A DNA stretch of 64,000 nucleotides from Misgurnus anguillicaudatus (taxonomy: Eukaryota; Chordata; Actinopteri; Cypriniformes; Cobitidae): positions 4,032,501 through 4,096,500 of the forward strand of contig NC_073352.2 of the NCBI RefSeq assembly GCF_027580225.2. Direction: 5' to 3'. Of this stretch, positions 47,197 to 57,221 are shown piece by piece. A program made the position numbers and the translations under genes. The notes below the pieces were generated by a model. That model saw only the letters and a program-made list of their open reading frames with translations, ran no database searches and was not told the DNA's origin. Every line of letters begins with the position of its first letter. Position 1 is the first letter of the stretch.

Positions 47197-47561
47197 AGAA
47201 ATGCACCGATCGACCACAGACTGGAATTGGCCGATTTTAAGCCTGATCGGTTGGACATGTCTGATGACATTCCGATTTCGAGCCGATCCTTTTGTTGCCA
47301 GTTTCGCAAGCAATGTCACAGCCACACGCACACTCACACATGCGATGTGACCTGCTGACGTAGTTGCCAGCATACAGACACAGAATACACTGGCAAGTAA
47401 TTTGTGCATTTATACGGGCTGTTTTTTAAGTATTGTTTACATAATGGCTTGTAAGAGCTGTAAGGTGGTGCCAAACCCTGACAGAAGGTATTTCCTGAAG
47501 CCAGCAGCAAATGGCTGAATCCACAGGAAACCGCTTCCTAATTCCTGTTGAATTATCATCT

Positions 47562-47657
47562 GAAACCTTCCTCAAAGAATTCACATCTACCCCGAAACCT
47601 TCCTCAAAGAATTCACATCTACCCCGAAACCTTCCTCAAAGAATTCACATCTACCCC
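47562..47657 (+). repeat. 32-bp minisatellite, three copies
   Basis: Unit gaaaccttcctcaaagaatt plus cacatctacccc at 47562, 47594 and 47626, nearly identical. The frames across it are repeat artefacts. Confidence 0.95.
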
Positions 47658-47842
47658 CCAAGACAGTTACCCCATGGTGTGGGACAGAGTCACACCCGAC
47701 CACACTTTCTTGTCCCCCTCTCCTCATGTTCTAAAAGCAATACATTCTACATGTACAAAGAATGTGAAACTGGTTTTGTTTGGTGTTATATGAAGTGTTT
47801 TAATGCAAGTGGTACATTTGGGTTCCCTTTCGAGGAACTCGA

Positions 47843-47994
47843 GCTGCGTCGCCATAGCAACGCTTTGGGGAACGCCTCGGCGTGACTAATCTGAAGCACG
47901 TGTAAAACATAAACAATGATGAGATAATTGTATACTGACCGTGATGCCGTGCGGACCAGGGGTATAAGAAGGCATCCTACACAACACACTCGCT
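47843..47994 (+). repeat. DIRS left inverted terminal repeat
   Basis: Begins gctgcgtcgccatagcaacg and ends caacacactcgct. It is the near-exact reverse complement of 52743-52894. The outer 18 bases (ccctttcgaggaactcga, 47825-47842) are left-specific and reappear inverted in the internal complementary region. Confidence 0.9.
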
Positions 47995-48043
47995 TTTAGT
48001 GCCTCAGCAAGTGACTACGTGTATGTTTGCATAAATCTGAAGT

Positions 48044-48271
48044 ATGTTCAAGAAGTTCAAGTATGTGTATCTCCCTGTCAGCGCGATATCACAGACAAGG
48101 ATGCACATGTATATGTGTCTTCGAGCGCAGCACGCACAGTTGGCTTTTGAGGATATTGGCTGTGTGCACTGTGATTATTCCCGTGCACGTGTTGCGCTCC
48201 AGCTTCGCGTTTGGAGAAGGATATCTCAGGCTCGCGGAACCGGTCCCGCTTCTGTCGAGGCAGAGCGGTGA
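48044..48271 (+). pseudogene. DIRS gag-like N-terminal fragment
   Basis: The frame begins M-F-K-K and includes MCLRAQHAQLAFEDIGCVHC followed by D-Y-S-R-A-R-V. A C-x-x-x-x-H element then G-C-x-H-C is the usual start of fish DIRS gag-like proteins, whose likely role is to package the element RNA. It is cut short by a frameshift after about 75 residues. The following 700 bp (48270-48980) is probably decayed gag with repeated gcaggcggcggtat motifs. Confidence 0.55.
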
Positions 48272-49040
48272 CTGCACTCGTGCGTGCAGGCGGCGGTATC
48301 CCCGCCTACACCCGTGACATCTGTCTCTCACTCTCTAGGAAGCTTGGGCTCGCGGTTGCGATCCCGCTTTTCAGCGGCGGTTGCGCTCCTGGGAGTCGCC
48401 ATATGATTTCGTGCAGGCGGCGGTATCTCCGCCTGCACGTGAAGTCTCTCTCTCTCGCCGGATCGGGAAGGCGCCCTGCGTGAGAGCCATATATTTTCAG
48501 CTGTCTGTCTCCGATGGATCCTCTTCATAATCCGCCTACTGTTTAAGGCTAAACGTGCAGTTTCCACGTGAAGCCTCCTCTTTTTACAGTACGGAGGTTT
48601 TATATATACATACGTTTTTACACCTGTATGTGTAGACTATGTATGTGTATCTGCCTGTCACAGCCTGCATGAGCTGTTTGTCATTGTTCGATGAGTCAAA
48701 CAGTGAATTTGTGTCTATGCTGTGTGTTGCTTGTACAGCTGTGCACAGCATTTATTCTCCTGATCGGCCGCTGGTGCGCCATAAGTCAGATAATGATTTT
48801 GTGTGTTACGATTCGAGACCCTCATCTGCTGAGGCGGGTGACGTCTTCGTTCGTGGCACTCACTTTCTCATTAAAGCAAAGCAGCTCACACCTCATTCAT
48901 GGGTGCCTGCTTCCCTTTCGGTGCGTAGTACGACAGGCAGCCGCCATTAACCTTCATCTGCATACAGCTGGCTCCAGTAGTGGAGCATGGCTACATTCTT
49001 GTGCAGGAGGCTGTAGAACCTCCACATGAGAAATGACAGC

Positions 49041-49347
49041 TTACAGCCTTTACTTTATTGTTCCAAAAGGAGGGGAATTGTTCAGTGATGCGGCTCAGTT
49101 CTATGCTGTTACTGAACCGATTGTGATGCAATCAGATCCGAGGACTGATTCCTTACATTAGAGCTTATGCCTCCATTCAACACGGGAGGGTTTTTCCTGA
49201 GGGGAAACCCGTCTCGCATGATCAAAGTCACGCACCGTTGTTTGCGTGCTTTGGTAACAGGAAGAAAGCCATGGCTTCTGTCCCAAGGTCCTGTGTTGGG
49301 TGCGCGTTGTCGATGTGTGACGCTGACAACAGACGCATCCCTCACAG
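49041..49347 (+). pseudogene. DIRS reverse transcriptase / RNase H remnant, RT core deleted
   Basis: YSLYFIVPKGGELF (from about 49041) resembles the F-Y-x-x-Y-F-x-V-P-K start of DIRS RT. Only about 170 bp later comes HRCLRALVTGRKPWLLSQGP then CVTLTTDASLTG, the RT connection and the first catalytic Asp strand of RNase H. The roughly 700 bp that should encode the palm with its Y-x-D-D box is absent, so the copy cannot reverse-transcribe itself. Confidence 0.6.
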
Positions 49348-49992
49348 GTTGTTGCGATTATGGAAAGCCAAAAGGGTCAAAAATCGCTGAAACTCATCAT
49401 AGGCTATGGCACTGAAATTGCCTTGGAAATGATGATGGTATGGGTTGGACTCCCATTTCCTTCTAGACCGGAGGAGCCATCATGTGTTTGTCTAGACAGA
49501 CATCACATCGGTGGTTTCTTAAATAAATCTCTAAGGCGGTCTGCAATCAAAGTCACGCATCGTTGTCTGCGTGCTCTGGTGGTGTGGAGGAAACCTTGGT
49601 TTCTATCCTAGGACTGTTTTGGGTGTGCGCTGCTGGCGTGTTACGCTGAGAACAGACACATCCCTTACAGGTTGTTGCGATTATGGAAAGCCAAAAGGGT
49701 CAAAAATCGCTGAAACTCATCATCGGCTATGGCACTGAAATTGCCTTGGAAATGATGATGGTATGGGTTGGAGTCCCATTTCCTTCTAGACCTGAGGAGC
49801 CATCATGTGTTTGTCTAGACAGGCATCACATTGGTGGTTTCTTAAATAAATTTCTAAGGAGGTCTGCAATCAAAGTCACGCATTGTTGCCTGCGTGCTCT
49901 GGTGGTGTGGAGAAGACCTTGGTTTCCATCCGAAGGCCTGTTTTTGGGTGCGCGCTACTGGCGTGTGACGCTGACCTGACGCACTCCCCACA
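49348..49992 (+). repeat. 323-bp tandem duplication of the RNase H region
   Basis: Units start gttgttgcgattatggaaag at 49348 and 49671 and run to ctcacagg/ccttacagg/cccacagg-type junctions. Each encodes another copy of CLRALVVWRKPWF. The 120 bp upstream (49225-49347) matches the end of a unit, so the amplification arose by unequal exchange or slippage. Confidence 0.85.
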
Positions 49993-50086
49993 GGTTGGAG
50001 TACAGTATGGAAAGCTGAGAGGGCCAATATCACTACATTATTGATTTTGGGATAATGACATTGTGGTCTCTGGACAAACTGTGCTC

Positions 50087-50404
50087 GTTGACGACAGTTT
50101 AGATCCCAGGCCACTTGAATATGGCGAATGCCCTGTATGGCAACACCCATTGCTGGGGAGTTGAGACTCCAGCCAGATGTGGTGAATCACATTTGGAGAG
50201 GATCTGGACGTGCAGAGGTGGATCTGTTTGCGTCTCAGGACCGCACACACTGCCCAATGTGGCTTTCTTTTTTCCCCAATCACTCTGCCACAGAAGTTCT
50301 GGAGGAAGCTTGCCAGAGATATGGCCTGTTGGTTTGGCCTCTGAGGGGGCCAGGCTCATAGGCTCAGGTCTCTCAACTGAGGTTGTGGAGACCATACTTT
50401 ACTC
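50087..50404 (+). pseudogene. DIRS RNase H C-terminal part, first copy
   Basis: IPGHLNMANALYG (a decayed V-P-G-x-x-N-x-x-A-D motif) is followed in another frame by LQPDVVNHIWRGSGRAEVDL and FASQDRTHCPMWLSFF. This is the characteristic DIRS segment between RNase H and the recombinase. A second, separate copy is at 51330-51600. Confidence 0.65.
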
Positions 50405-51329
50405 CTGACAAACCCAGTTAACCGCCCTGTTTATGTGGTGCTGAGATTTCTGTAGGAGCAATTCTCTTCTGGCTTAACTCCTTCCACTCTTAAGGTTTAG
50501 GTGGCAGCAGTCTCTGCCCACCATACTCCTTTGGAAGGATGTCATGCTCCCAACTGAGGTTGTGGAGACCATATGATTACTCCAGAGCTCCCTCAGGAGC
50601 TTAGGCACTACATGGAGAAACTTCACCTCATGGTGTTCAGCTCACCTGACAGACCCAGTTAACTGCCCTGTTTATGTGGTGCTGAGGTTTCTGCAGGAGC
50701 AATTCTCTGCTGGCTTAATTCCTTCCACTCTTAAGGCTTAGGTGGCAGCATTTTCTGCCTACCATACTCCTTTGGAAGGATGTCATACCTCGTCTGGACA
50801 ACCCCTCGAGAGAGCTTTATGCCCTTAAGTGGAGAATATTTCACCTATTGGTGTTTAACTCCCCTTACAAACCCAGTCAACTGCCTTGTTTATGTAGTAC
50901 TGAGGTTTCTGCAGCAGCAATTCTCTGCTGGCTTAACTCCTTCCACCCTTAAGGTCTAGGTGGCAGCAGTCTCTGCTTACCATGCTCCTTTGGAAGGACC
51001 TCATGCTCCCGAATGAGGTTGTGGGAACCAGATGATAACTTCAGAGCTCCCTTAACGAGGAAGCTTATGCCCTTCAGTAGAGAATATTCACCTTTCGGTG
51101 TTCAGCTCACCTGACAGACCCAGTCAACTGCCCCTTGACGTAGTACTGAGGTTTCTGCAGGAGCAATTCTCTGCTGGGTTGACTCCTTCCACACTAAGGT
51201 TTAGGTGGCAGCAGTCTCTGCCTACCATACTCCTTTGGAAGAATGTCATGCTACCAACTGAGGTTGTGGAGACCATATCTTTACTCCACCTTTAAGATAT
51301 AGGTGGCAGCAGTTTCTGCCTACCATACA
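50405..51329 (+). repeat. Four tandem units (218-247 bp) of recombinase core-binding region
   Basis: Units anchored by ctgaca(a/g)acccagt at 50405, 50646, 50864 (cttaca) and 51111, with a fifth unit at 51646. Each encodes the same stretch (VLRFLQEQFSAGLTPSTL, then VAAVSAYHT), the N-terminal core-binding part of the DIRS tyrosine recombinase. Sequence divergence between units is moderate, so the array is not recent. Confidence 0.8.
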
Positions 51330-51600
51330 CTTCTGGACTCTCTGAGGGCAGTCTACATACCAGGCCACCTGAATGTGGCAGATGCCCCTTTGAGACAACA
51401 TACATCTCCGGTGGGAGTGGAGACTTCATTTAGATGTGGTGAACCACATCTGGAAAAGATTTGGAAGCGCAGAGGTAGATCTGTTTGCATCCCAGGACAC
51501 CACACTTTGCCCACTGTGGTTTTCCATGGTACAGGCATGGCCGAGGCTACGTCTGTATGCTTTCCCCCGTGGTTGTGTTTATCCCTCCACGGGGCAACTT
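51330..51600 (+). pseudogene. DIRS RNase H C-terminal part, second copy
   Basis: RAVYIPGHLNVADAPLRQHT then, after a shift, DVVNHIWKRFGSAEVDLFAS and QDTTLCPLWFSMVQAWPRLR. Better preserved than the first copy and in its expected place just before the recombinase. Confidence 0.7.
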
Positions 51601-52530
51601 TATTCCCTTAAGTGGGAAATGTTCACCTCTTGGTGTTCAGCTCATCTGACAGACCCAGTTATAACTGCCTGTCAACGTAGTTCTGAGGTTTCTGCAGGAG
51701 CGTTTCTCTGATGAGTTTACTCCTTCCACCATTAAGGTTTAACGGCAGCAGTTTCTGCCTACCATACTCCTGTGGAAGGCTCGTCAGTGGGTAGACACCC
51801 ATTAGTGGCTCGCTTTCTTCGTGGGACTCGTAGGTTGCGACCTGTTAGTCGCTCCAGGGTGCCCACTTGGGACCTAGCGGTCGTGCTGTAAGGGCTCTCG
51901 TTGGCTCCGTTCGAGCCTCTTGAGACTTCGCCAGATAGGTTTCTGGCCTTTAAGGCTTCCTTCTGGGTATTACTTCTTTAAAGCGAGTGGGGGACCTTCA
52001 GGCCCTGTCAGTATCCCCTGCAGGTCTGAGTTTGCACCAGGGATGGCTAAGGCTTTTCTACACCCAAAGCCAGGTTTTTTTCCTAAGGTGCTGAACAATG
52101 TGCCGAGGCCCATTGTTCTGCAGGCCCTTTGTCCTCCCCCATTCAGGAGTGCGGACCAGGAAAAGCTGAATTTGGTGTGTCCTGTGCGAGCACTGGATAC
52201 ATATGTTCACATGACTGCTCAGTGGAGGAGTCCGAGCAGTTATTTGTGTGCTTTGGTTCACCCAGAAAAGGTTTACCGGTGACCAAGAAGACTCTGAGCA
52301 GATGGATAGTAAATGCTATCTCACTGGCTTATGAAAATCAGGGTATACCCTCACCCGTCGCTGTGAGGGCCCACTCTACCCGGGGTATGGCTGCCTCTAA
52401 GGCCTTAGGGTCAGGCGCTTCACTCCAGGACGTATGTGATGCGGCCGGTTGGTCTTCGCCGCTCACCTTCGTCAGATTTTATGATTTAGACCTAGACTCC
52501 TCTTTAGGGTCCCAGGTTCTTTTGCCTTGA
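51601..52530 (+). pseudogene. DIRS tyrosine recombinase pseudogene
   Basis: This enzyme integrates the circular DNA. The core-binding domain starts near LKWEMFTSWCSAHLTDPV (51606). The catalytic domain keeps the first Arg in KRVGDLQALSV (codon 51984-51986), HxxR as AHSTRGMAASKA (His codon 52372, Arg 52381), and the nucleophile Tyr in FVRFYDLDL (codon 52480-52482). Stops near 51891 and 51980 and at least three frame changes divide it. The last 134-residue frame (52129-52530) is open, ending at TGA 52528. Family-typical residues are present but the protein as a whole is not readable. Confidence 0.8.
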
Positions 52531-52583
52531 CTGTTCAGTTATACACGCTGCAGGCATTTGGTAGTATGGAAGCGTGGGCATCT

Positions 52584-52692
52584 CGTTCCCCAAAGCGTTG
52601 CTATGGCGACGCAGCTCGAGTTCCTCGAAAGGGAACGTCTCAGGTTACTTATGTAACCCTAGTTCCCTGAGAAGGGAACGAGACGCTGCGTC
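52584..52692 (+). repeat. DIRS internal complementary region
   Basis: 52584-52636 is the reverse complement of the left outer end (cgttccccaaagcgttgcta to cctcgaaagggaac). 52634-52692 is the reverse complement of the right outer end (aacgtctcaggttacttatg to gagacgctgcgtc). The two halves share AAC, that is GTT at the junction. It is therefore a template for the fused circle ends. Confidence 0.9.
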
Positions 52693-52742
52693 TCCATGCC
52701 ATACTCCCTGCATCCCTGCAGGCACTTGCTTCGGCACTGGGT

Positions 52743-52894
52743 AGCGAGTGTGTTGTGTAGGATGCCTTCTTATACCCCTGGTCCGCACGGCATCACGGTC
52801 AGTATACAATTATCTCATCATTGTTTATGTTTTACACGTGCTTCAGATTAGTCACGCCGAGGCGTTCCCCAAAGCGTTGCTATGGCGACGCAGC
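52743..52894 (-). repeat. DIRS right inverted terminal repeat
   Basis: Inverse of 47843-47994. The outer 48 bases (gtctcgttcccttctcaggg to aagtaacctgagac, 52895-52942) are right-specific. Confidence 0.9.
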
Positions 52895-52945
52895 GTCTCG
52901 TTCCCTTCTCAGGGAACTAGGGTTACATAAGTAACCTGAGACGTT

Positions 52946-54292
52946 TATTAATATGACAACAGGATTCAATGTTAATCTGTGACAATAAATAAGTAAACTT
53001 AACCTAATGTTGGGAGACAACTCCTAACTTAGACATGTTGACCAATCACCCACTGTATGTATATTAGGCTACACCCCTGATTTTTACAACAACCAATCAG
53101 TACCAAACTCCTATATGCTTTGTTCTCTGGTTATTTAAGGAGATGTGTAGAAGACTCAGAGGAATGCACCCCCATGATGCTGTATCTTTGATATAGCATC
53201 ATGTATTTTCATTTTATTTTGAGGAATCTGTAACCAGATCTCCATCTCCTTACCAGGTATGCAATGGTTTTTGTTTATTTTCGTATTTGAATTGGAATGT
53301 AAATTGGCTTATGAATGATGTCTTACCTACCTGGTTAATAAATTGTGTTTGGATTATTCTGTGTTGCTACGAAAGTTATTGACATGATTAGTAAATTACG
53401 ATGTATCCTTGTTACCGCAATGTCTGAAAAATCAGGCTAGTATTACGGACCAAAATCCCAGACTAGATGGCATAGTAGTACATCAGCGGAGGATTTTGGA
53501 GATCCGACTAGCACTTGGCGTTAGTTTAAGTTAAATTAGCTGCTTGGAGGCTAATTTCCTGTTTAGAGTAACAAGTAAATGTTGTCTGACCACTCTAAAT
53601 CAGATGAGCCTCAGCCTCTGGTTATTTCAATATTAATCTATCTATCTAAGTTGCATATTAAGTTATGGCACGATTATACAAAACTATCATTGGAGAAGAC
53701 GGTCAGTTTGTTTTATGATAGTGGTCGTGAGCCTCTGGTTAGAAATAAATATTGTAATAATTAAGTTGCACCTCTATGGGGACTAAATAAAGTATGTTCA
53801 GAGATGAGCACGCATTAAAGGCGGCCTTCTGAACATATGGTCTAACCTCTAGCAGCGACCAAGCCTGATTCGGTTGTGATCGTGGGCCCGCATGATTATT
53901 AAATATTAATAAACGGCCGGTGCGTGAGTCCAAAGCGACATGAGTAGCCGAATGAACGGATGCAATAACAAGTAGGGCTAAACAAGAATAACCAAACATC
54001 CACCCAAATTCTGTAACTGTTAAAAGTAATTATCAATTCGATTTATATTAACATTATCTTGGAGTCAGATAATAATACAAAATTGCATAATGCCAAAATG
54101 TCACCTGCAAGCGCCGGAAAAGACTGAACGCGCTATTACCCTTCGTTTGGATTCCGTCGTTGGGCCAAACGGATGGATGGGGTCATATTTTTGCCCCTTA
54201 CAGGCTTAAATAAAAAAAGGGAAAAAAACTTGGCAACTACATCAGCAGGTCACGGCGCAAGCGCCATAGTCTGCTAGTGACGTGCACGAAAC
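52946..54292. other. Unassigned AT-rich sequence, possibly an old LTR fragment
   Basis: It has a tatttaagg TATA-like box (53134), a small hairpin (atgatgctgtatctttgata near 53174) and aataaa motifs, which together resemble a retroelement LTR beginning tgttgggagacaac at 53011. No duplicate LTR, primer-binding site, target duplication or coding region is visible. Confidence 0.2.
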
Positions 54293-54583
54293 CAGTGGTT
54301 TTCAAACTGGGGGCCGCGAGATGGTGCCAGGGGGGCCCCAGTTTTATGACATTTTATGAAATACATTATTTTATCATAAATTCTGTGTAGTTAAACCTAA
54401 AAAATAAGGCTACTAACAAAAAGCAGTATTTTTTTGTATAATTTAATGTTTTTTATCATTAAAATGTTGAGTTTTAGAACAGTTTTGTGTCACAAATTTT
54501 CTTTGGGGGGCCGCAAAGGAATGCACCGTACACAAGGGGGGGTGGGGGGGGGGTCGCACGCTAAAAAAGTTTGGGAACCACTG
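54293..54583. mobile_element. hAT MITE (CAGTGGTT ends)
   Basis: Ends cagtggttttcaaactgg and inverse cagtggttcccaaactttt, the CAGNGGTTCTCAA class of hAT ends. Flanks cacgaaac and ccctaaac match 6 of 8. Interior has ggggggcccc and g-rich runs. Noncoding. Confidence 0.75.
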
Positions 54584-55065
54584 CCCTAAACAACCAAGGA
54601 GTAGAACAAACTGTTGAAAAAAAAATTCTTTGCGCACAAAAGTGTTCTCTCTCGTTGCTTTGCAATATTATTATTGAACTTCTAATGGCACATGGACCTT
54701 TTTGGTGATGTATTTTATTCTTTTCTGGTTGATTGCGAAAATCAAACTGCCGTCTATGGGACAGTAAAAAGCATCTTGGTTTTCATCAAAAATATCTACA
54801 AATGTCTTCTGAAGACAATCAAAGAACGTGGTGGTTTAGAACGACACAGGGGAAAGTGATTTATGATAAAACACTGCCTTCCAGAAAGGTAGAATGACTG
54901 GTGAAGACCTAGCAATATACATACCAAAAATGATGTTTGTTTTATTTAAGTTTACTCGTGTTTTCTTAATAGGCAGAGGGAGTGATGATGATCCATAAGC
55001 TACACAGTGAGATGACAAGACTGATCAAGAGATACTTGGGCTACATTGTTCCAGCTCCATGTTAA

Positions 55066-56568
55066 AGGTGCAGTGTGTAAATTTTAGCAGCATCTAGTGG
55101 TGAGGTTGTGAATTGCAACCAACGGCTCACTTTTAAAACGCATAGAATAGCTACGGTAGCCGCCACCGGAAAAACATGCTATCGTCAGAGACAACTTAGT
55201 AAAAAAAGTTTGTCGGTTAAAGGCAGGGTGCATGATCTCTGAAAGCCAATGTTGATATTTGAAATCACCTAAACAAACACGCCCCTACCCCAATAGAATC
55301 TGGACCTTCTGTTGATAGACCCGCCCCACACATACGCAACCCGGCATTTGATTTGATTGGCTATAAGTGTGTTTTGGTAGTCGGCCCGTCTCCTTTTCCA
55401 AAGCGTTTTTCAAACATTGTGGACTCCGCCTTTAAGGGCTTCTGTAGAAACATGTAGAGCTGCACGATTAATCGTTAAAAGATCGTGATCTCGATTCGAC
55501 CCCCCAAACGATCTTAATTCAGCATTTCGATGATTCAGGTAATTATATTTTTAAGAAGGAAAGACGCAGCTTCGTCAGTTCTCTTGACAACATGCAATCA
55601 CAGCTTCCGCGATGACGTCTTGACCTTTAATTTATTATTGCGCAAGCCAGATGTGCTCGTGTTCGCTCCACTCGTACAGCGGATGCTTTTGCCGAGAAGT
55701 TAGACAGAAAGAAACAGAAAGTAAAGAGAATGAGTGAGGCAGAGCAATGCGCAAGTACATCCGACAAGAACCTTGATGTTGTTTTTGTACCAAAAACAGG
55801 ATCTTATTTCTTCCGAAAGGGTTTTTAGCACAGGGGGAAACATTGGCTGCGTCCAAATAACCACACTTGCTGTCTTGCACTTGACTGCTTAAATTACTAT
55901 TTCCTGTATTTGGCCCAAGTGTTCTAGTGGGTGTGGACGTTCACGCTGCCAGCGAGAGCATTAAAAAGCGCTCGAATGCATTCTCTGGAAATCTCTCAAG
56001 CGGAGGTTTCCACCTTCCGATTGGTTGGCGCTGAAAGTTTCCGCCTTGCGATTGGTTGGCGCCGAACTGCGTCATAGCTCATTAACATAAAGTAATGTTA
56101 ATCCATGTCTACTTAAAATGTATATTTACATTTTTTTCTTTAAATAAAATGAATGCATAATAACTCTACAATTAACATTAACTGAATTTGAAGATTATGT
56201 ACACTTATCTGAAACTTTCAGAAGCATAATTCTTTGCACCTGTAAAAACTAATGTTAAACTAATGTTCAGGGGTTGTACATCTTTAAAATTAACAAAGTT
56301 CTTGAGAATCGTGATCTTAATTTTAGGAAAAAGAATCGTGATTCTCATTTTATACAGAATCGCGCAGCTCTAGAAACATGGCGGCACAAAATGGCGACTT
56401 CCACGTAAGGGGGCCCTCTGTGTATGTAGATAAAAACGTCTTATTCTAAGGTAATAAAAACATAATAGTTCAATATAAAAAGGTCTTTATACACCCCTGA
56501 TAATATAGTTTTGTATATTATTTTGCATTTTTGTCAAGAGATCCTTCTAAAAATTACACACTGCAACT
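55066..56568. mobile_element. TTAA MITE, AGGTGCAGTGTGTAA ends
   Basis: TTAA at 55062-55065 and 56569-56572. Ends aggtgcagtgtgtaaatttt and inverse agttgcagtgtgtaattttt. A very common fish family (gcatctagtggtgaggttg). Split by the hAT at 55455-56372; the core is about 580 bp. Confidence 0.85.
55455..56372. mobile_element. hAT element with perfect 8-bp TSD
   Basis: Ends tagagctgcacgattaatcg and inverse tagagctgcgcgattctgta. The TSD gaaacatg is perfect (55447-55454 and 56373-56380). Internal tandem phrase cgattggttggcgc occurs twice (about 56018 and 56050). No transposase recognised. Confidence 0.9.
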
Positions 56569-56838
56569 TTAATGACCAAAATACATTAGTAAGTTATAAC
56601 TTCATTTAGACTTACAGCTGCTTTGTGACCTGAAGGTGTTGGACCCCATTTCTCCTGAAGCAGGTTGACCTTGTTTGTGATTTACCTACCTGTTTAAATT
56701 AACCTATTATTGTAAGAACACCAGCTCTGTACATTTCAGTATGAAGTATTTGATAATGTGTGATTTGTAACTGATAATATGTTGGAAATCTGTTTATACC
56801 ACACAGTGACAAGAAAGACTAGGTTGCATGTTTCCACA

Positions 56839-57221
56839 GCTGAGGCTTGATCCAGATAAACTGAGAGAGGAGTTCACAGACTACCAGGTCACAGACAGCA
56901 AGGAGTTAACCCAGAACGAGAGAGTGGATAGATCCTTGTAGGAGAAAATAAGACTGAGACCAGGTTAAGTCAGCTTCATCATCTAGTCTGATGAAGGCAC
57001 TACTTTGCATTCCTCATAGCAATGCCTCCTCGGAGACAACCTTTAGCATGGTCAGAAAGATTGTAACAGAAAATTGAATGAGCATGAATAATAGCACACT
57101 TTGTGCTCTCTTGTGCTGCAAAATCAACTATATAAAACGTGGACACAAGTACACTCCCTCTAGAGCTGCAAAATCTGCTACTTACAATCATAATTCTGGA
57201 CGTAAGAAACATTAAGAAATG
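56839..57221 (+). pseudogene. hAT-type transposase C-terminal fossil
   Basis: An exon-like start after tgtttccacag reads LRLDPDKLREEFTDYQVTDS and stops at 56938-56940. From about 56980 a further frame reads LMKALLCIPHSNASSETTFS, MVRKIVTEN, a stop, then MNNSTLCALLCC and RAAKSATYN. The P-H-S-N-A-S-S-E-x-x-F-S-M-V-R-K segment is the C-terminal dimerisation motif of hAT-like transposases and their domesticated relatives. Stops and lost sequence make it a fossil. No TIRs of its own are recognised nearby. Confidence 0.6.

Larger units (their letters stand above)
47822..52945 (+). mobile_element. DIRS-type tyrosine-recombinase retrotransposon, defective
   Basis: DIRS elements copy through RNA, form a DNA circle and integrate with a tyrosine recombinase instead of a DDE integrase. 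Here: inverted (not direct) terminal repeats at 47843-47994 and 52743-52894; an internal complementary region at 52584-52692; GTT at both outer borders (47822-47824, 52943-52945) and no other target duplication. The gene order is gag-like, RT/RNase H, tyrosine recombinase, all on the plus strand. The element is defective: the RT palm is missing, several internal segments are tandemly amplified, and frames are broken by stops. Confidence 0.88.
47197..54292. mobile_element. Candidate hAT element split by the DIRS insertion
   Basis: The left end tagaaatgcaccgatcgacc is of the hAT TAG-type that continues with cgatcgg repeats. A 24-base inverted match (gtgacctgctgacgtagttg at 47347 and its complement near 54235) suggests the partner side lies near 54230-54290, but the right TIR is not found. 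If so, the DIRS element and about 1.3 kb of unassigned sequence lie inside it. Confidence 0.3.

Noticed and set aside
47511..47885. 124-residue open frame
   Set aside because: It is made by the 32-bp minisatellite and then crosses the DIRS left border, so it cannot be one gene.
48027..48567. Several overlapping 75-96 residue frames on both strands
   Set aside because: Only the frame at 48044-48271 matches DIRS gag; the rest are shadows created by GC-rich repeats of gcaggcggcggtat.
53011..54203. Possible solo LTR (tgttgggagacaac ... ccccttaca)
   Set aside because: TG...CA borders, a TATA-like box and aataaa are present, but flanking bases are not duplicated, no second LTR or primer site is found, and the signals are weak in AT-rich DNA.
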